A stretch of 64,000 nucleotides of DNA from Sepiola atlantica (GCA_963556195.1 OY744525.1:76379344-76443343); one strand, 5' to 3'; counted from the stretch's first letter, positions 10,500-21,055 are shown. Translations and numbers: made by a program. Notes: generated by a model not told the origin, from the letters alone.

Positions 10500-11473
10500 A
10501 AGAAAAATAAGCATTGGGATGAAATTGCGAAAACCAGAATTGGTGAGATGAGAAAGAGAGGCTTGGTTGGAGTATAAACAAATTTTTACCATCTTGAACA
10601 AGTAAAAAGTTGCTACTTCCTTTCCCACGGTGAAAACAATTGCTAAACAATATAAGCAAACAGATAATGTGGAAATCCGTCCCAAACGATCAACAAGAAT
10701 AAATCACTCAAGGCTGAAAATGACAGCTTTTCGTTACATGAAAGGCACCCTTACAAGTTAGGCCAAAGAGTTCAAAACCGAAGAGGGTAAGTCTCTTTCT
10801 CAAAGAACAATAGCCAGGAGATTGAATGGAAACGATATATCATCAAGACAAGTCACAAAAGCCTTCGTTATCACAAGAAAATATTATGAATTGGGTGAGC
10901 TTTGTTATTGGATATGTACCCTCTCCTCTGAATGGTCTCAGATAGTTATTTGTCCAGATGAGTCTGGGTTGTCTCTTGTGAATGATGCTCCTGAACAATG
11001 TCTTCAAACATCAGGTGATAGATTCAGGGTTGATTGGCTTCAAACTAGAGTTAAGCATGGAAATGGGGGAAATATGGTTTTGAATGCATCTTTGAATTAT
11101 ATAGTTAATTATCTGTTATAAGAGCAGCAACACCAAAGAATGCATCTGTATCTTAGAAAAAAAGCTTACTTCTGACAGTTCAAAAGTTGTTTTCTTCCTG
11201 TTTTCAGGAAAATGTCTTATTTCTGCCTGATAATGCCCCAGTTCACACTGTAAAATTAACCAAAAAGCGGTTGAATAACTCTTTTCAGACAATGTTCTGG
11301 CCCATACAAAATCTGATCTTAACCCAATCAAGAAGTTGTGGAACACAGTTACAAGAAAATTTGCTGGTAGAAAATTTGCAAACAAAACATCACCCTGGGA
11401 TTCAGTAAAAGAAGATTGGGAAAATACCACTTCGCAACAATTTAAGAAGCACATAGACAGCATGCTCAAATGA
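10500..11473 (+). pseudogene. Tc1/mariner-type transposase (decayed)
   Basis: Pieces in shifting frames rebuild the outline of a Tc1-like transposase. An HTH-like TVKTIAKQYKQTDNVE and RPKRST lie at about 10630-10695. A second HTH-like segment, AKEFKTEEGKSLSQRTIARR, ends near 10825. The first catalytic Asp block reads VICPDESG (about 10940). The second is LPDNAPVHT (about 11225-11250). A DLNPIKKLWN-like block follows near 11320, and the C-terminus KKHIDSMLK ends at the TGA at 11471-11473. Several frameshifts and stops show it is inactive. I saw no terminal inverted repeats. Confidence 0.8.
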
Positions 11474-11627
11474 ATAGCTTTGTTACGGAAGGCGCATATA
11501 GGAGCTATCAGGTATTAATTAAATGTCAATTTACTAATGTGTATTTTTGTCAATTTTATTCAAAATTAGCCAAGCTCAGTATTATTGACTTTTTTTTTCA
11601 AAATATATTTTAAAAATAATTCTTTTG

Positions 11628-11629
<2 letters not shown>

Positions 11630-11685
<56 letters not shown>
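11630..11685. repeat. (TA)n microsatellite
   Basis: About 28 TA units, directly abutting the Penelope-associated flank. Confidence 0.97.
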
Positions 11686-11686
<1 letters not shown>

Positions 11687-12042
11687 CATTTAAAATGGTC
11701 TTCACAAATTAATTCATATTTGGTACTACGGTGTACCTTGTTGGGACCACAAGTTCATAATGAAAACAAATTGTCAAGACAGATAAATTTTATAATCAGT
11801 AGAAACTGATATGCCAACACAGTTACTTGGCTTAAAGTCATAACAGTGGAAGGGGAAGGTGTCAGGAAACATGTCACATTTTTTTCCTTTTAACTCTAGC
11901 TACCTAAATTCAAGACACCTCTCCCCCCTTTGTACTATCCTAAATCTTACACATCAGAACGAACATACAGAGGCAAGCCACACACATGCATAACAGAATA
12001 TATATTTATACATACAAGACATGAAACACAGGTAAGCAAACA
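11682..12042 (+). repeat. Penelope-like element flank, inverted copy
   Basis: This ~360 bp segment is an inverted copy of 14345-14727. Shared landmarks: CACAAATTAATTCAT, GGGACCACAAGTTCATAAT, GATATGCCA-CACAGTTACTTGGCTTAAA, ACATGTCAC with a T-run, TACTATCCTAAA, CTTACACATCAGA and TATATTTATACATACAAG (gaps marked by dashes). It lies downstream of the minus-strand Penelope coding relic. Penelope-like elements are known to carry terminal repeats in direct or inverted arrangement. Confidence 0.8.
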
Positions 12043-13112
12043 CACCAATATATCACCACTCAAATTATCACATACATACACATGTCGAAGACATGACATG
12101 ATTAACCTACAAATTAAACCTATCGATAATGTTAGCAAACAAACACCCACACATGTTACCGACTATCATACACATCCACACAAGTTACAGGAGAAAATAT
12201 TTACACATGCATAAATAAATATAACAACAACGATAATTATACTCACTTACAGTTCAACATACACTCACTTAGATATTTCAGCATTAAAAACATCCTTAAT
12301 ATTCAGACAAATCTTTTCTTCTTTTACTTTAATTAACCTGTGTATAACACAGTTAGGATACAATGAACTCGGTCATATCCTCATTATATTATAGTTATCC
12401 ATTAATTGCAGTTAAGTGGGGTTTTATTTATTAAATTTATATTAGCTGCATTTAATAAGAGATGTAGAATGGTATCAATCTAACCTATCCATTTTATTCA
12501 TGAACTAATATTTATTATTTAAATAACCCGATCTAACAAGAATGTAACTGTCATTTCAAAGAATCATATAATTACAACAACATACATAAGAGAGACTACA
12601 CTGACACATACAAAATTCTGTTAAATAAAATAAGTCAAAGAAGCACACAAAAATACATTAACACATTTATAAACATAAGTAAAAAAAAGAAAGAAAATAT
12701 GTATGTAAAATCACATTCACAGAAATCAAGCCACATAACGGAATACAACACTGAAAACTAAAAAAAAATTAATAACCTTTACTTGCGTATATTATAATAG
12801 AAGTGAAACGCATTTTATTTATAATACTATTATATTATATTCATTTATTACAAGCTTTGTATTTATTTTTGTAATTATTTATTCAATATAATCTGCATTT
12901 AACAACCCTATTATTTTCTATACTTATATAACTATTTACTTCAGTTTTATTTAAAATTATTTATTTAACTATTTACTCAATTATTTATTTAATATTAATT
13001 ACATTTAATAAAGAGGTTAGAATTATATTTATTACATACTTAACTAGTGAGGTTATAATTAACTAATGTTTGTTTATCAGGATTTTTTAATAGAATGTAA
13101 TGGTAAATTCAC
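12043..13112. other. AT-rich sequence between the inverted Penelope flanks
   Basis: No gene seen. The 5' portion (12043-12230) is rich in ACA/CATAC words and the rest is TTATTTA-rich, plausibly untranslated parts of the Penelope insertions. Confidence 0.5.
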
Positions 13113-14340
13113 TTAGTTGCTATTATATTTATCCAAGGTGAACTTTTTTAAATGTCTACAACTAATCCCCACTTCATCTCTTTGATTTAACAATTTATCT
13201 CTTTCAGGGAACGTAATAATAGCTACTTTTTCATTAAGACAGAGAAAACATGTGGGGTTATTTAGCATATGAGTTGAAGTCTTCTTCAGGACGCTTCATT
13301 TCAGTACTGGTACCTTATTGTTCCTCTTTAGAGACCCTATGTATTTGGATAATGAGGTATCATCCTTCTTTCTCAGGTTGTTGAAAACATTTAAAGATAT
13401 TTTATGGTTCCTGTACCTAATCTTAAAATCAGTACTTGTTCCACATATGTAAAATCTTTTCAGACTTGGATTATCTTCTGGCTGCACTGTTCCTAAATAT
13501 ACTATACATTTTTCTTTTAGTAGGTGGTTATTTTTATGCAGTTAAACTCATTATTTCTGTCATTATTACTATCTTGTGTATTGCTAATTCTATTGTTTTT
13601 ACTATATCTATTATCCTGATTTAGGATCTGTCTATTATGGGTCTTAATTATTTTTTACATGTACAGTATAGCTAAGTTTAATAGCATTATTATTGAAGAT
13701 CTTATGTAGAAGATTTATAAGCAGTGGAATGTCGCATTAAAATATTAAGAAACATATGACCAATTTTGAATTTAATCAGCAGATTGAACGGGGTTGTAAA
13801 CCAAATAATTTTCCGGTTTCTATTTTTTCTTCTAATACTACTATTATTTATGCTATTATACTCAATTTCAGTATTTATATAACCACTGTTTTGTAAAGCG
13901 TTATTGTATATTTAACTATTATTATTAAATATTTCTTCAGTAGAGGAATTGTTGCTAATTCTATGGCTGATGTGTCTTTTGGGTGAGGTTTAATGTAACA
14001 TCTAAAAAGTTTCTGATCTTAATTCCTGCTGCGATCTCAACTTCAAATCTGAAATTTCTCATGGTTTTGTGTATAATTTAAATACTTTTTCAGCTTTAGA
14101 GTTTGCAGCATTTCTAACCATAGCCATAACCATTTTTATATAGTTCTATCACTCTAGATTCAGCTAGCTTATACAAAATAAATAGTCCTACTAAATCAGA
14201 CATCTTTGCGCAATTCAGTGAGCCCATCACCACATCAAGTGAATCCGTGGAATCATTTTTCACCCATTGTTCATTATTATTTATTAGGAATGTTTTACGT
14301 CACTTATAGATAACATCTATTTCCTCATTGGTAATATCCG
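13113..14340 (-). pseudogene. Penelope-like element: RT tail and GIY-YIG nuclease (decayed)
   Basis: On the minus strand the order fits a Penelope-like retroelement. RT palm end: QWVKNDSTDSLDVVMGSL, then LVGLFILYK (about 14280-14170), comparable to the family's FDVxMGS..ELVG block. RT thumb-side block: NFLDVTLNL (about 14010). RKRN-like, WFNPPFN-like and KIGHMF fragments appear near 13800, in shifted frames. The GIY-YIG endonuclease is YICGTSTDFKIRYRNH with LSKYIGSLKRNNK (13490-13300). The Cys-rich C-terminal block CFLCLNEKVAIITF, then LLNQRDEVGISCRH, ends at the TAA at 13113-13115. Several frameshifts and stops make it dead. The N-terminal RT is missing, so it is 5'-truncated or rearranged. 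Confidence 0.85.
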
Positions 14341-14344
14341 TTTG

Positions 14345-14727
14345 CATGTATTTCATGGCTTGTATGTATAAATATATGTTTTGTTATGCAAGTATGTGGC
14401 TTGCGTCTATGTGTTTGCTCTGATGTGTAAGGTTTTAGGATAGTATAAAGGAGAGAAGAGTGTTTTGAATTTGGTTAGCTGTAGTTAAAGGAAAAAAGTG
14501 ACATGTTTCTTGATACCCCCCTTCTCCACACTGTTATGGTTTTAAGCCAAGTAACTGTGCTGGCATATCGGTTGCTGCTGATGATAAAATTCATCTCTCT
14601 GAAGCCGCAAAATCTAATTCCTTTTTTTTATTTTGATAATATATTTTTATTATGAACTTGTGGTCCCACATTGTAGTCCCAAACCATGAATTAATTTGTG
14701 TATACCATCTGAAATGTTTATATAATG
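14345..14727 (-). repeat. Penelope-like element 5' flank (pseudo-LTR-like)
   Basis: Lies immediately upstream of the minus-strand Penelope reading frame and is the inverted partner of 11682-12042. The pair encloses about 2.3 kb. Confidence 0.75.
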
Positions 14728-14815
14728 TATATTTATAAAACTCTCCCTTGTATTGGGCACTTTTGAAAAACTATTAGTTTTAAGTTCATTTTATTAATAC
14801 ATTTGAACTTGTTTA

Positions 14816-14819
<4 letters not shown>

Positions 14820-14874
<55 letters not shown>
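14820..14874. repeat. Compound (TA)n(TG)n microsatellite
   Basis: TA units to about 14859, then eight TG units. Confidence 0.97.
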
Positions 14875-14875
<1 letters not shown>

Positions 14876-15424
14876 TCTGTTTTATTTATTTAAATCCGTC
14901 ATGTTTATTAACACTGGGGAAAAACTTTTTAACATAATTTCTGTCCATTTTTCATTTAATTTAGACTACAATTGCCCAATTTCTAACCCTAACCCAGTTT
15001 CCTATCGTCGCATCCATCAAATGTTTTCTCTACAGCCAACTAGTTAAAATAAGGATAATTGTATTGTTTTTCTATAAGTAAAAGTACTGGTCAGTTAATC
15101 ACTTATTATTTTACCATATATTTATTGTTAATCAATAATAAATTAAAAAGTTAGTTATCTCAACATATAATACAATCAAATAAACTCATATGGTGAGATT
15201 TTATAAAGAAATATTTCATACTTTTTACCAACAAATTTTCTCAGAAATAAGTGAAGCCGTTATTTAAAAATATTTACAAAAATGACATAGACATGCTATC
15301 TTGTAAATTTGAAAAGAACATGATATTCCCCCATTTCCTTCTCCCCCCCCTCCTCTCTCTCAACTTTTTCTTCTTCCTTTATCTCTCATGTCGATGTCAT
15401 TTTTTGTAATAAATTTTAAATAAC
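14875..15424. other. AT-rich sequence, nothing recognised
   Basis: No family signature. A C/T-rich patch lies at 15330-15390. Confidence 0.45.
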
Positions 15425-15480
15425 ATTTTCACTCATATTTGATGAAGTCTTTTGATAATAAAGACGAAATATTTAAAATC
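15425..15480 (+). ncRNA. Degenerate hammerhead-like sequence
   Basis: TTGATGA (15439-15445, consensus CTGANGA with one change) is followed by a stem GTCTTT/AAAGAC (15447-15452 / 15460-15465) with a 7-base loop, then GAAA (15466-15469). Flanking TTTTAAAT and ATTTAAAA words could pair as stem III. The first core base is mutated, so at best it is a relic. Confidence 0.3.
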
Positions 15481-15621
15481 TCAGATGTCATTTACCATCA
15501 TGTTCCATGGTGAAAGCTGCTGACTATCAACTTAATGGTTGAAGGCTCGATCTCTGGGATGGGTGTTAGTTTAACAGCACTGAAGAGCTGTAATACAGCA
15601 AAACGGTATGTCTGTAGATTG

Positions 15622-15681
<60 letters not shown>
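15622..15681. repeat. (TA)n microsatellite
   Basis: About 29 TA units. Confidence 0.97.
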
Positions 15682-15684
<3 letters not shown>

Positions 15685-16226
15685 TTATTATATACAATTT
15701 TCAGACTGCTTTACTCATTTACTTTGTTTTTATTACAACATTTTGCCAAGCAGCCTTCTTCAGGTATCTTATATGAAACTCAAAAGCCGTCATGGAATTT
15801 TGATCCCAACTCTTTACACTGTTCGCATTCAATTCTCTAGGCTTTGTAGCAACTTTTCAGTTAACTTGTTAAATGGACTTGTTCCTTTGTTCAGGATTGA
15901 ACTCAGAACTTCAACATTTCATAACAACAACGAAGATGAGGAAACCAGTTTAAAATTTTAACTAATAAGGAAAATTCTTCATTCAAAAAATAAATACAAA
16001 TATATAAGTATATTATTTTATTTAAATATTATATATTACTATGTTTGCTGGAGATACCATAGTCTGTTCAATTCGATTTTCCTAATTACCTGATGACCAG
16101 GCATTTGAAATCTGTTTATCTCCAGCAGATGCAGTAATGTATAGTACTTACATAAAATAATAAATATTGGCTCTTATATGACTTCCGATTGAGTACTTTG
16201 AGAGTTTTTTTTCTGTTTACACAAGA

Positions 16227-16229
<3 letters not shown>
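15682..16229. other. No gene recognised; possible retroelement flank
   Basis: On the minus strand 15745-15770 reads CCTGAAGAAGGCTGCTTGG, again a CTGANGA-type word next to a TA tract, reminiscent of Penelope-associated ends. The frame 15608-15961 runs through the TA tract and has no motif. Confidence 0.35.

Positions 16230-16272
<43 letters not shown>
16230..16272. repeat. (TA)n microsatellite
   Basis: About 21 TA units, directly abutting repeat family C. Confidence 0.97.
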
Positions 16273-16275
<3 letters not shown>

Positions 16276-16815
16276 GAAGAATACCCATACCAGAATGGGT
16301 AAAATGGATTTCATAAACTGAACAATTTTGCACTTACCTTATGAAAATTAAGCTAAATCAAGACATAATTCTGCTTAACCACATGTCTAGAATCCTTATT
16401 TCAATTTTGATCACAATCCAATACATCATTTTGATATTGAAAATTCTGGAAATTTAGCTTAATTGGTATCTAATGAGTATAGATCAAATTTAATGTAAAT
16501 CTGAAATATTTGAATTTTTAAATGGGAGGTTTATTATGCCCTTTCAAATACTCCAAAGAAACTGGAATTTGGGGAATATTTATTAATTGATGTCTAATAT
16601 CTATTGTTAAAATTTCACAAAATTTGGAGTTATCAGAATTTTCACTTAAGATTTCCAACCTCTCTTTTTCCACTTTGCATTAAACAAAATATAGCCCACA
16701 TTACCCAACCTTATGGCCAGCAGCTGTGTTCCGAAATTTATAATGATTGGTTAATTAGTTTAGGAGTGAATCTTATATATAGAAATATAAAAATGTATAC
16801 ACATACTTAACTTGT
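16273..16815 (+). repeat. Dispersed repeat family C, copy 2
   Basis: Starts with AGAAGAATACCCATACCAGAATGGGT-like sequence (the terminal hairpin has decayed). It continues with GTCTAGAATCCTTATTTCAA, GAAACTGGAATTTGGGGAAT and GATTGGTTAATTAGTTTAGG motifs and ends ACACATACTTAACTTG. The 5' side touches a TA microsatellite. Confidence 0.85.
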
Positions 16816-17208
16816 TATAAAGCTTCCTTTTTTATGAAAAGGCATCACAGATAATCTTTGATTTATTTTCTGCAAAAAATAATTTCAATGTTTGTTTGGT
16901 TAGTTTTTTATTTTCTTTTTCTTTCATTTTCTTTATTTCTATCATTCTGACCTTTTCACTCTTCTAATTGTTCCTACTTATTTCCCCTCGACTGAACATC
17001 ATTTGTTTGTAGCCATTCTTATATTGGCATTTATTGATAACAGTTTGTTTTTTTAATATCTGTCCATTCTTTCTCGCTTTTAGTTCATTCTTTTTTTTTT
17101 ATCAGACTAGTCTCAATTATTTATCTTCTATCTCCATCCTTTAACCTCTACCAAGTTTTCATTTGTGTTTGTTATGTAATATTTGTTAGTTTGTTTGTTA
17201 ATTAAAAA
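16816..17208. other. T/C-rich sequence, nothing recognised
   Basis: Pyrimidine-rich, with TTTC/TTCT words at 16900-17110. No gene. Confidence 0.5.
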
Positions 17209-17480
17209 TGGCTAGATCATGTTGAAACACTGGTTTATATGTTGGGATCACCGAACTTGAGCCACATTAAACCTAGTCACTACTTAGATGGGTCACCATT
17301 TAGTAATACCAGGTAGGGCCGAAGACATATCTGTCAGAGCCCAATATTTGAAAATGGAAACCAATCAGAGTTTTATTATTTTAGACAAATGTCGGTTAGC
17401 AATATTCAATGCACGTAACAAGTCTTTTCAACGCTCCAGCATTCTCCCTGTGGTTGTATGAGTACACTGATGTGGGTAGC
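17209..17480 (+). mobile_element. 5S rRNA-headed SINE (SINE3 type), copy 1
   Basis: The first ~115 bases align with 5S rRNA: GATCATGTTGAAACACTGGT, GATCACCGAACTTGAGCC, CACTACTTAGATGGGTCACC and AATACCAGGTAGGGC. These include the region corresponding to the internal pol III promoter (A box, intermediate element, C box). The body (about 17326-17480) aligns with the body of the copy at 19100, for example GGAAACCAATCAGAG, CAAATGTCGG and AACAAGTCTTTTCAACGCT. The shared body rules out a simple 5S pseudogene. Confidence 0.8.
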
Positions 17481-18540
17481 ATGGGTAGCATAGCGGCGTG
17501 GTGGTGGCATTTTTGATGCCCACAGATCTTTTTCGTCCACAGAAACAGCTGTTGGTCTCTCTAACACGTAAGCAAGTAGATGCCCAGTGGATAACGACAC
17601 CTCTCTATAGTTATGACAATGACCGTCATCGCCATGGTGTTTTAACAGCAGAAATAGAGTTGTTTGCTTTCCTCTTCTCTGCTTATGATGATAGCAGCAG
17701 CCGTCTTCCTCTCTTCCCTGGTAGTTGTAATAATGAATAAACGTAAATGAAAAAACGCCAACCACCCTGTTGCTCAATGGCTCATGCTCTTTGTTGCTTT
17801 AATCTTTTACAACATTATGTTAGTTTCTCCTTGCTGCTCTTAAGAGGGGTGAATGAAGACAGAACTTCGAAAAACGTCTGAACACAGTCAGCTTACAGGG
17901 CAAGAGAGGCAGACTTTTCTCTCTTCTTCGCCACGTCTCATTTCAGGCTCCCTGTCCGTGACATCATATTCTTGAACAATAAACTTCTAATGGAATGTTC
18001 CACTTTCTTATCTTATAAGTGGAAATTTCTGATTTTACTCTTATTTTTATGCATCCACATCTACATATTGCTCCAGTGTGTCTACATATTTATATAACTT
18101 ACTTTCTCTGATACTCATTAGAAAGGAGTGAACCTGTAGCGGTGATATGCTTATGATCTATTTTCTTTTACACAGGTTTATCCTTACATTATCCAATCAG
18201 AACACTTTGCATGGGAGACACTTCTGCTGATCTGTTTTCCAAAATTTTTACATCAAGATAAATCAATGGTTATGTTCTGATCTCATCCCTAAACCAAGAC
18301 TTGACGTATGCAAGACAAGTGGACTCAGACCCAACCAATGTTACGAATGTACGCGCTCTTGCCGACTCAGCTTGCTTTCGTATTTTTGTCTACATGACTC
18401 TTTCAAATTTGTGCCTTTTTGTTGGTGAAAGTAAGAGCTTTAAAATCTAAATGAGCACTTCGTCTTTAAAACAAAGCTAGCCGTAATCAATTTTTCTTTT
18501 CTTACCAAACGACACCTACAGGATGGATATCAACTAGTGT
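17481..18540. other. No gene recognised
   Basis: Less AT-rich than its surroundings. Open frames on both strands at 17406-17777 overlap and have no family motif. Possibly part of an unrecognised transposon. Confidence 0.4.
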
Positions 18541-18925
18541 TGGCACGATTAATCAGAATCGGGAAAATCAGAACTTTTTAGGGTATCGGAATCGGTATGG
18601 GAAAAATTTGTGCCTATTTTCCAATGCCAAAAACGATTCTTTTAATTGTTTTTTTTGTTCATGTTTAAAACAAAATATTTCATTGCTAATGCTAATGCTA
18701 AAATGATAAATATTTATTGATTTTAAACTACCAGTAAAACTAAAATCTATATATAAGTGTATATTTACATTTGCGATAATATATACACACATATTATATG
18801 GGTTTTTAAGGTAATCCGAAAATTGAAAAAAAAACAATAACACTTCTATAGCTAAATATTTAGAGATTTAAAAAGAATCGGAATTGGTAATTGTATCGGA
18901 ATCGGGAAAAATATTGGAATCGTCT
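18541..18925. mobile_element. Candidate short DNA-transposon copy (low confidence)
   Basis: The left end has GTTGGCACGATTAATCAGAA and the right end, inverted, has GATGAGACGATTCC. GAATCGG words repeat near both ends (18557-18600, 18875-18920). This resembles short inverted-repeat elements, but I see no target duplication. Confidence 0.3.
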
Positions 18926-18984
18926 CATCTACTTACACTTCTTTCTTATTACAATTGGTTCTCCTACCTTCTCCTTACCAATGG

Positions 18985-19100
18985 CGGCATTCTCCTACCT
19001 TCCATTACAAACACATATCTCCTTGCATCAGCTATGGGTGAAATAGTAGCTTACACTAGACTCTTAAGCCTTGCTAGAGTAACGAGTTTAAGAGAAGGTT
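18985..19100 (+). repeat. Repeat F, copy 1
   Basis: CAGCTATGGGTGAAATAGTAG, then ACTCTTAAGCCTTGCTAGAGT and GAGTTTAAGAGAAGG, recur at 19395-19470, so repeat F copies lie on both sides of the 5S-headed SINE. A scrap is at 60238-60266. Confidence 0.5.
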
Positions 19101-19335
19101 ATATCATGGTGAAGCTAGATCACTAAACCTAAGCAATATTGAATGTCGTCAGTACTTAAAATGGGTAACCATTTGGGAAGACTAGGTGCCATAAGTGTGG
19201 AAGTGGAGACCAACCAAAGCTTCATTTTAGAGCTTTCACACCCACAAATGTCAGCTGTATTCAAAATAAGATGCATGTGACAACAAGTCTTTCCAACACT
19301 TCAGTATATTTCCTGCAGTTGTGTTACTGCATTTG
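19100..19335 (+). mobile_element. 5S rRNA-headed SINE, copy 2
   Basis: The head matches 5S rRNA through GATCACTAAACCTAAGCAAT, CAGTACTTAAAATGGGTAACC (C-box region) and TTTGGGAAGACTAGGTGCC. The body GTGGAGACCAACCAAAGC, CAAATGTCAGC and ACAACAAGTCTTTCCAACAC aligns with copy 1. The first ~25 bases of the 5S head are poorly conserved here. Both copies are diverged and probably inactive. Confidence 0.8.
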
Positions 19336-19394
19336 TGTATATTTATGCATATGTGTTTGTTTGAGTTACTTTCATAACTTTAAGAAAGGCATGA

Positions 19395-19470
19395 ATCTAT
19401 CCCCCCTTAGCTATGGGTGTAATAGTAGAGAAGACTCTCAAGACTTGGTAGGGCAATTAGTTTAGGAGAA
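19395..19470 (+). repeat. Repeat F, copy 2
   Basis: TTAGCTATGGGTGTAATAGT, GACTCTCAAGACTTGG and TTAGTTTAGGAGAAGG align with 18985-19100. Confidence 0.5.
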
Positions 19471-19949
19471 GGAAAACTGAAATAACATCAGTTTCTCTCC
19501 ACTTATCACAGCACTGCTTCCAGTCTTTTTTGGATTTCTCCATATTTGTGGACTTATGTAATACCAGATCATGAGAAGAGTGGGCCTGAGAGTACTAACA
19601 ACTAAGGAGTGACTCCACACTCCTCAAAATTCCAAATTGGGTCCTCACTCACCCATTGCAGTTTGATATCGTACCCAGGACAGAATTAATTTACCCATGT
19701 CGACTGACCCCCCGAGCATCACCTAAGTGATGATCTGGAAACAATGTGTCATTGTAACTGATCAAACATTTGTCTATGATGACGTAAATTTAGATGATGC
19801 GTGAAATCATTTTATACAAAAAACTCTTGTTTTCTCTTCTGTCATCGTCACCATTTAATAAAGGTTATCAGATATTTAACATCACATTATGCTAATTGCT
19901 TTTGCTTGTTTACCAAAAAGCTTGGGTGTTTAGGGATGGGTATAAAAAA
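19471..19949. other. No gene recognised
   Basis: Moderate GC, repeat-like texture with no second copy in this window. Open frame 19801-20028 has no motif. Confidence 0.4.
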
Positions 19950-20162
19950 GCTACACCATCAATATGTAGAGGAGGGCACCACTATTTTCCTAGGATTACT
20001 CCACTTACCCTTGATCCTCCCTTTATAATGTTGAGAGTTTAGCAAGGGGGCATCAAGTACCATTTTTTATAAATCTTTGGTATGACTCAACTGAGGATTG
20101 AACCCTAGGCTCTTGGCCAATTAGCGAACACTCTTACCAGTATGCCAAATGGGCCGGTTGGG
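19950..20162 (-). mobile_element. tRNA-headed SINE
   Basis: Read on the minus strand from 20162, a tRNA-like head has an A-box-like TGGCATACTGGTAAGAGTG and a B-box GGGTTCAATCC at about 20096-20106, spaced as in a tRNA gene. It is followed by a non-tRNA body (ACCAAAGATTTATAAAAAAT, then GATGCCCCCTTGCTAAACTC). There is no intact acceptor stem and no terminator, so it is a SINE and not a tRNA gene. Confidence 0.7.
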
Positions 20163-20705
20163 TAAAAGTTAAATAAATTTGAATGTCGGCAAATTTCAGA
20201 TGAAAGTAAAAGGTGAAATGCTTTACAAAACGTTAGACAGTTTGTTTCAATAATTTTGATGAAGTGAGTTCAATGAAATCTTTTAAATCATTTCTAATTT
20301 TTCTCAGTTTTATTTTTATAGAAATATAAACATTAAGGACTGGAAATCAAAACCGAGCGATCCTTCTCTGAATGAAAACAGATTTATTTCACAATGTTAT
20401 TTTCTGTTTTCAATTGATTTAAAAGAACTGTTTCTAAATAAAATTAGAATTAAAGAAAATAGAAGTTCAATTTTAATTGTCTATTTTATTACATAACTCT
20501 GTACTGTTTTCTATTTCTATGTTGTTGTTTTTTTTTTGGGGGGGGGGGGGGGGGTAAAAACTACCCCACCCTCCATTCTTATCTCGGTAAGGAGTAAATA
20601 AATCAATCTAAAGACTGTCATGGTTAATACCTTGAGGAATCATGAAACATGTTTCTTTATTTAAAAATACAGTTAGGGATGTGTTGAATTTAAAGGGCTG
20701 TGCAG

Positions 20706-20708
<3 letters not shown>
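20163..20708. other. AT-rich sequence
   Basis: Contains a 17-G run at 20538-20554. No gene recognised. Confidence 0.5.

Positions 20709-20784
<76 letters not shown>
20709..20784. repeat. (TA)n microsatellite
   Basis: About 38 TA units, the longest pure TA tract in the window. Confidence 0.97.
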
Positions 20785-20786
<2 letters not shown>

Positions 20787-20818
20787 GATTTTTCACTTAT
20801 AAAATAGATCATTCAGTG

Positions 20819-20864
20819 AAGACCGGGGTTGTTCCAATCCCCCAAGACCGGGGTTGTTCCAATC
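20819..20864 (+). repeat. 25 bp tandem duplication
   Basis: AAGACCGGGGTTGTTCCAAT plus C is present twice, at 20819-20839 and 20844-20864, with no mismatch. Confidence 0.9.
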
Positions 20865-20890
20865 TTCGGCAGTTGAAACCAGTATTCCAG

Positions 20891-20968
20891 ACATTTAATT
20901 TCCCTGATGATCTGCCAAGCAAGTAACTGCTTGGTAGTGAAACACGTGTAGGAAAAAACATTTAATTT
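20891..20968 (+). ncRNA. Hammerhead-ribozyme-like sequence (minimal type I)
   Basis: All hammerhead parts are present in order. Stem I strand TTTCC (20899-20903), core CTGATGA (20904-20910), stem II CTGCCAAGCA/TGCTTGGTAG (20912-20921 / 20928-20937, one G-T pair, 6-base loop), core GAAA (20939-20942). A very short stem III CAC/GTG (20943-20948) follows, then T-A (20949-20950) as the UH cleavage dinucleotide and the stem I partner GGAAA (20951-20955). A T-T mismatch sits where the 10.1-11.1 pair is expected. Tiny stem III is typical of hammerheads in Penelope-like elements, which may act as dimers. An 11 bp direct repeat ACATTTAATTT (20891-20901, 20958-20968) flanks it. Confidence 0.6.
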
Positions 20969-21052
20969 GAATAAATAGTATTTGTAAGAAAAAATATCTT
21001 TAATGGTGATCATTGGTGTCCTGAAAGGAATGCTTTGGTAAGCCTTCATAAA

Positions 21053-21055
<3 letters not shown>

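Noticed and set aside
15490..15560. Another tRNA-like head (AAGCTGCTGAC ... GGCTCGATCTC)
   Set aside because: The B box is acceptable but no convincing A box or spacing was found. Left unannotated.
17209..17325. 5S rRNA gene
   Set aside because: Diverged from 5S, continues into a body shared with a second copy, and has no T-run terminator at the 5S end.
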